64,000 bases of DNA from Pseudomonas frederiksbergensis. Its GTDB lineage: Bacteria; Pseudomonadota; Gammaproteobacteria; Pseudomonadales; Pseudomonadaceae. Shown here in pieces: positions 63,468 through 64,000 of the stretch; the stretch's first letter is position 1; each line of letters opens with the position of its first letter. The position numbers were made by a program, and so were the translations under genes. A model generated the notes under the pieces. The model was given only the letters and a program-made list of their open reading frames with translations, was not told the origin of the DNA and ran no database searches. The stretch is from the NCBI RefSeq assembly GCF_900105495.1, contig NZ_FNTF01000002.1:3402501-3466500 (forward strand), in the 5' to 3' direction.

Positions 63468-64000
63468 TCACGTCTGGGGGATCAAGCGTTGCTGACAATC
63501 AAGCACCAACCGCGCACCGCCGAGTTCACTGGTGCTGACTTCAAGCGTAAACCCATGCAAGCTGACAATCGCCGCAACGATCGACAGCCCCAACCCAAAC
63601 CCGCTTTTCTGGTTGCCGCCCTCGGCACGATAGAAGCGCTGGAACACTGCCTCTCGTTCGGCCATCGGAATACCAGGGCCCGAATCGAGCACTTCGATCC
63701 GCGTAAATCCCGCCTCATTGACCCCCCGCAAAATCACCTCGCCACCCGGAGGCGTGAACTTGATCGAGTTGCTCAGCAGGTTCGCTATCGCCTCAAACAA
63801 CAATGCTCGATCACCGTTCAGCGAAGGTAACGACGTCGGCAATTGCAGCTTGAAAACCAGCTCGCCTTCTTCCGCCAACGGCAGATAAAAGTCGTGCAGC
63901 TCTTGCAGCAACGGCAGCGGATCCAGCTGCACAAAACCCGAGCGGCGCTGACGATCTTCCAGCTCGGATATCCGCAGCAACCCTCGAAAGCGCGCCATCA
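63468..64000 (-). CDS. Sensor histidine kinase, C-terminal part (cut by window end)
   Basis: At least 177 residues of the C-terminus. The HATPase_c boxes are in order: N box AIANLLSNSIKFTPPGG, G1 DSGPGIP, F box RFYRAEG and G2 GFGLGLSIV. The histidine box and sensor domains lie beyond base 64000. It is a two-component kinase; the response regulator and signal cannot be seen. Confidence 0.93.
   Translation of the reverse strand, partial: MARFRGLLRISELEDRQRRSGFVQLDPLPLLQELHDFYLPLAEEGELVFKLQLPTSLPSLNGDRALLFEAIANLLSNSIKFTPPGGEVILRGVNEAGFTRIEVLDSGPGIPMAEREAVFQRFYRAEGGNQKSGFGLGLSIVAAIVSLHGFTLEVSTSELGGARLVLDCQQRLIPQT

Overview
The window reads as chromosome of a fluorescent Pseudomonas. Evidence is the Pseudomonas-type 23S/5S rRNA tail, GC-rich coding sequence, several families of Pseudomonas intergenic palindromes (REP/REPIN-like), and genes typical of the genus: aruF/aruG, cobF, hglS, ycaC, a GlxA-type regulator, an aotJ/aotO-like pair and an orphan hcp. 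No phage, insertion sequence, CRISPR array or tRNA gene was found.

Layout. 1-2149: 3' part of a 23S rRNA, 5S rRNA and terminators. 2169-9926: VOC protein, TetR regulator with a hydroxyacyl-CoA dehydrogenase, AraC regulator translationally coupled to an ABC half-exporter, a scar made of two broken genes, a pirin and a GlxA-like regulator. 10104-17443: two convergent paralogous winged-helix/ATPase regulators, one truncated, then an alpha/beta hydrolase and a divergent AraC/LysR pair that share an exact 20-base operator-like sequence. 18123-21656: tight operon of DoxX, ABM-domain membrane protein, YtcJ-like amidohydrolase and YcaC. 21754-28932: LysR, methyltransferase, an AttEFGH-like ABC system with its lipocalin-like lipoprotein, and small proteins. 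29641-35620: orphan hcp, PfpI protein, hglS, hydrolase with a broken monooxygenase gene beside it, and a MASE2-GGDEF cyclase.

35744-37992 is the most unusual stretch. It is an AT-rich-flanked minus-strand cassette with a near-consensus -10 box, a 59-residue peptide gene, two overlapping genes of unknown function (one cupin-like, one with a helical-repeat-like tail), a second 58-residue peptide gene paralogous to the first, and a terminator. The two peptides share an invariant NVGNIHEIKK block and one cysteine each. This looks like an undescribed peptide-maturation or peptide-signalling system.

38151-46357: oxaloacetate decarboxylase-type lyase, then a minus-strand amine/amino-acid catabolic operon: RpiR regulator, isochorismatase-like hydrolase, glutamine-synthetase-like ligase, N-formylglutamate amidohydrolase, APC permease, AruF and AruG. 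46699-53649: CHA-type histidine phosphatase with cobF, FtrA-like regulator, rhodanese, GATase, and a basic-amino-acid binding protein next to an AotO-like deacylase. 53653-64000: exported and membrane proteins, LysR with a divergent reductase, a short-chain ketoacid operon (atoD-atoA-atoB) with divergent LysR, a sirtuin, a methyltransferase and the C-terminal half of a sensor kinase cut by the window end.

Genes often abut the dispersed palindromes. Three genes take their stop codon from the outermost TGA of one repeat family, and one regulator has its C-terminus extended through another. All calls come from reading the sequence and recalled family knowledge; no database search was run.
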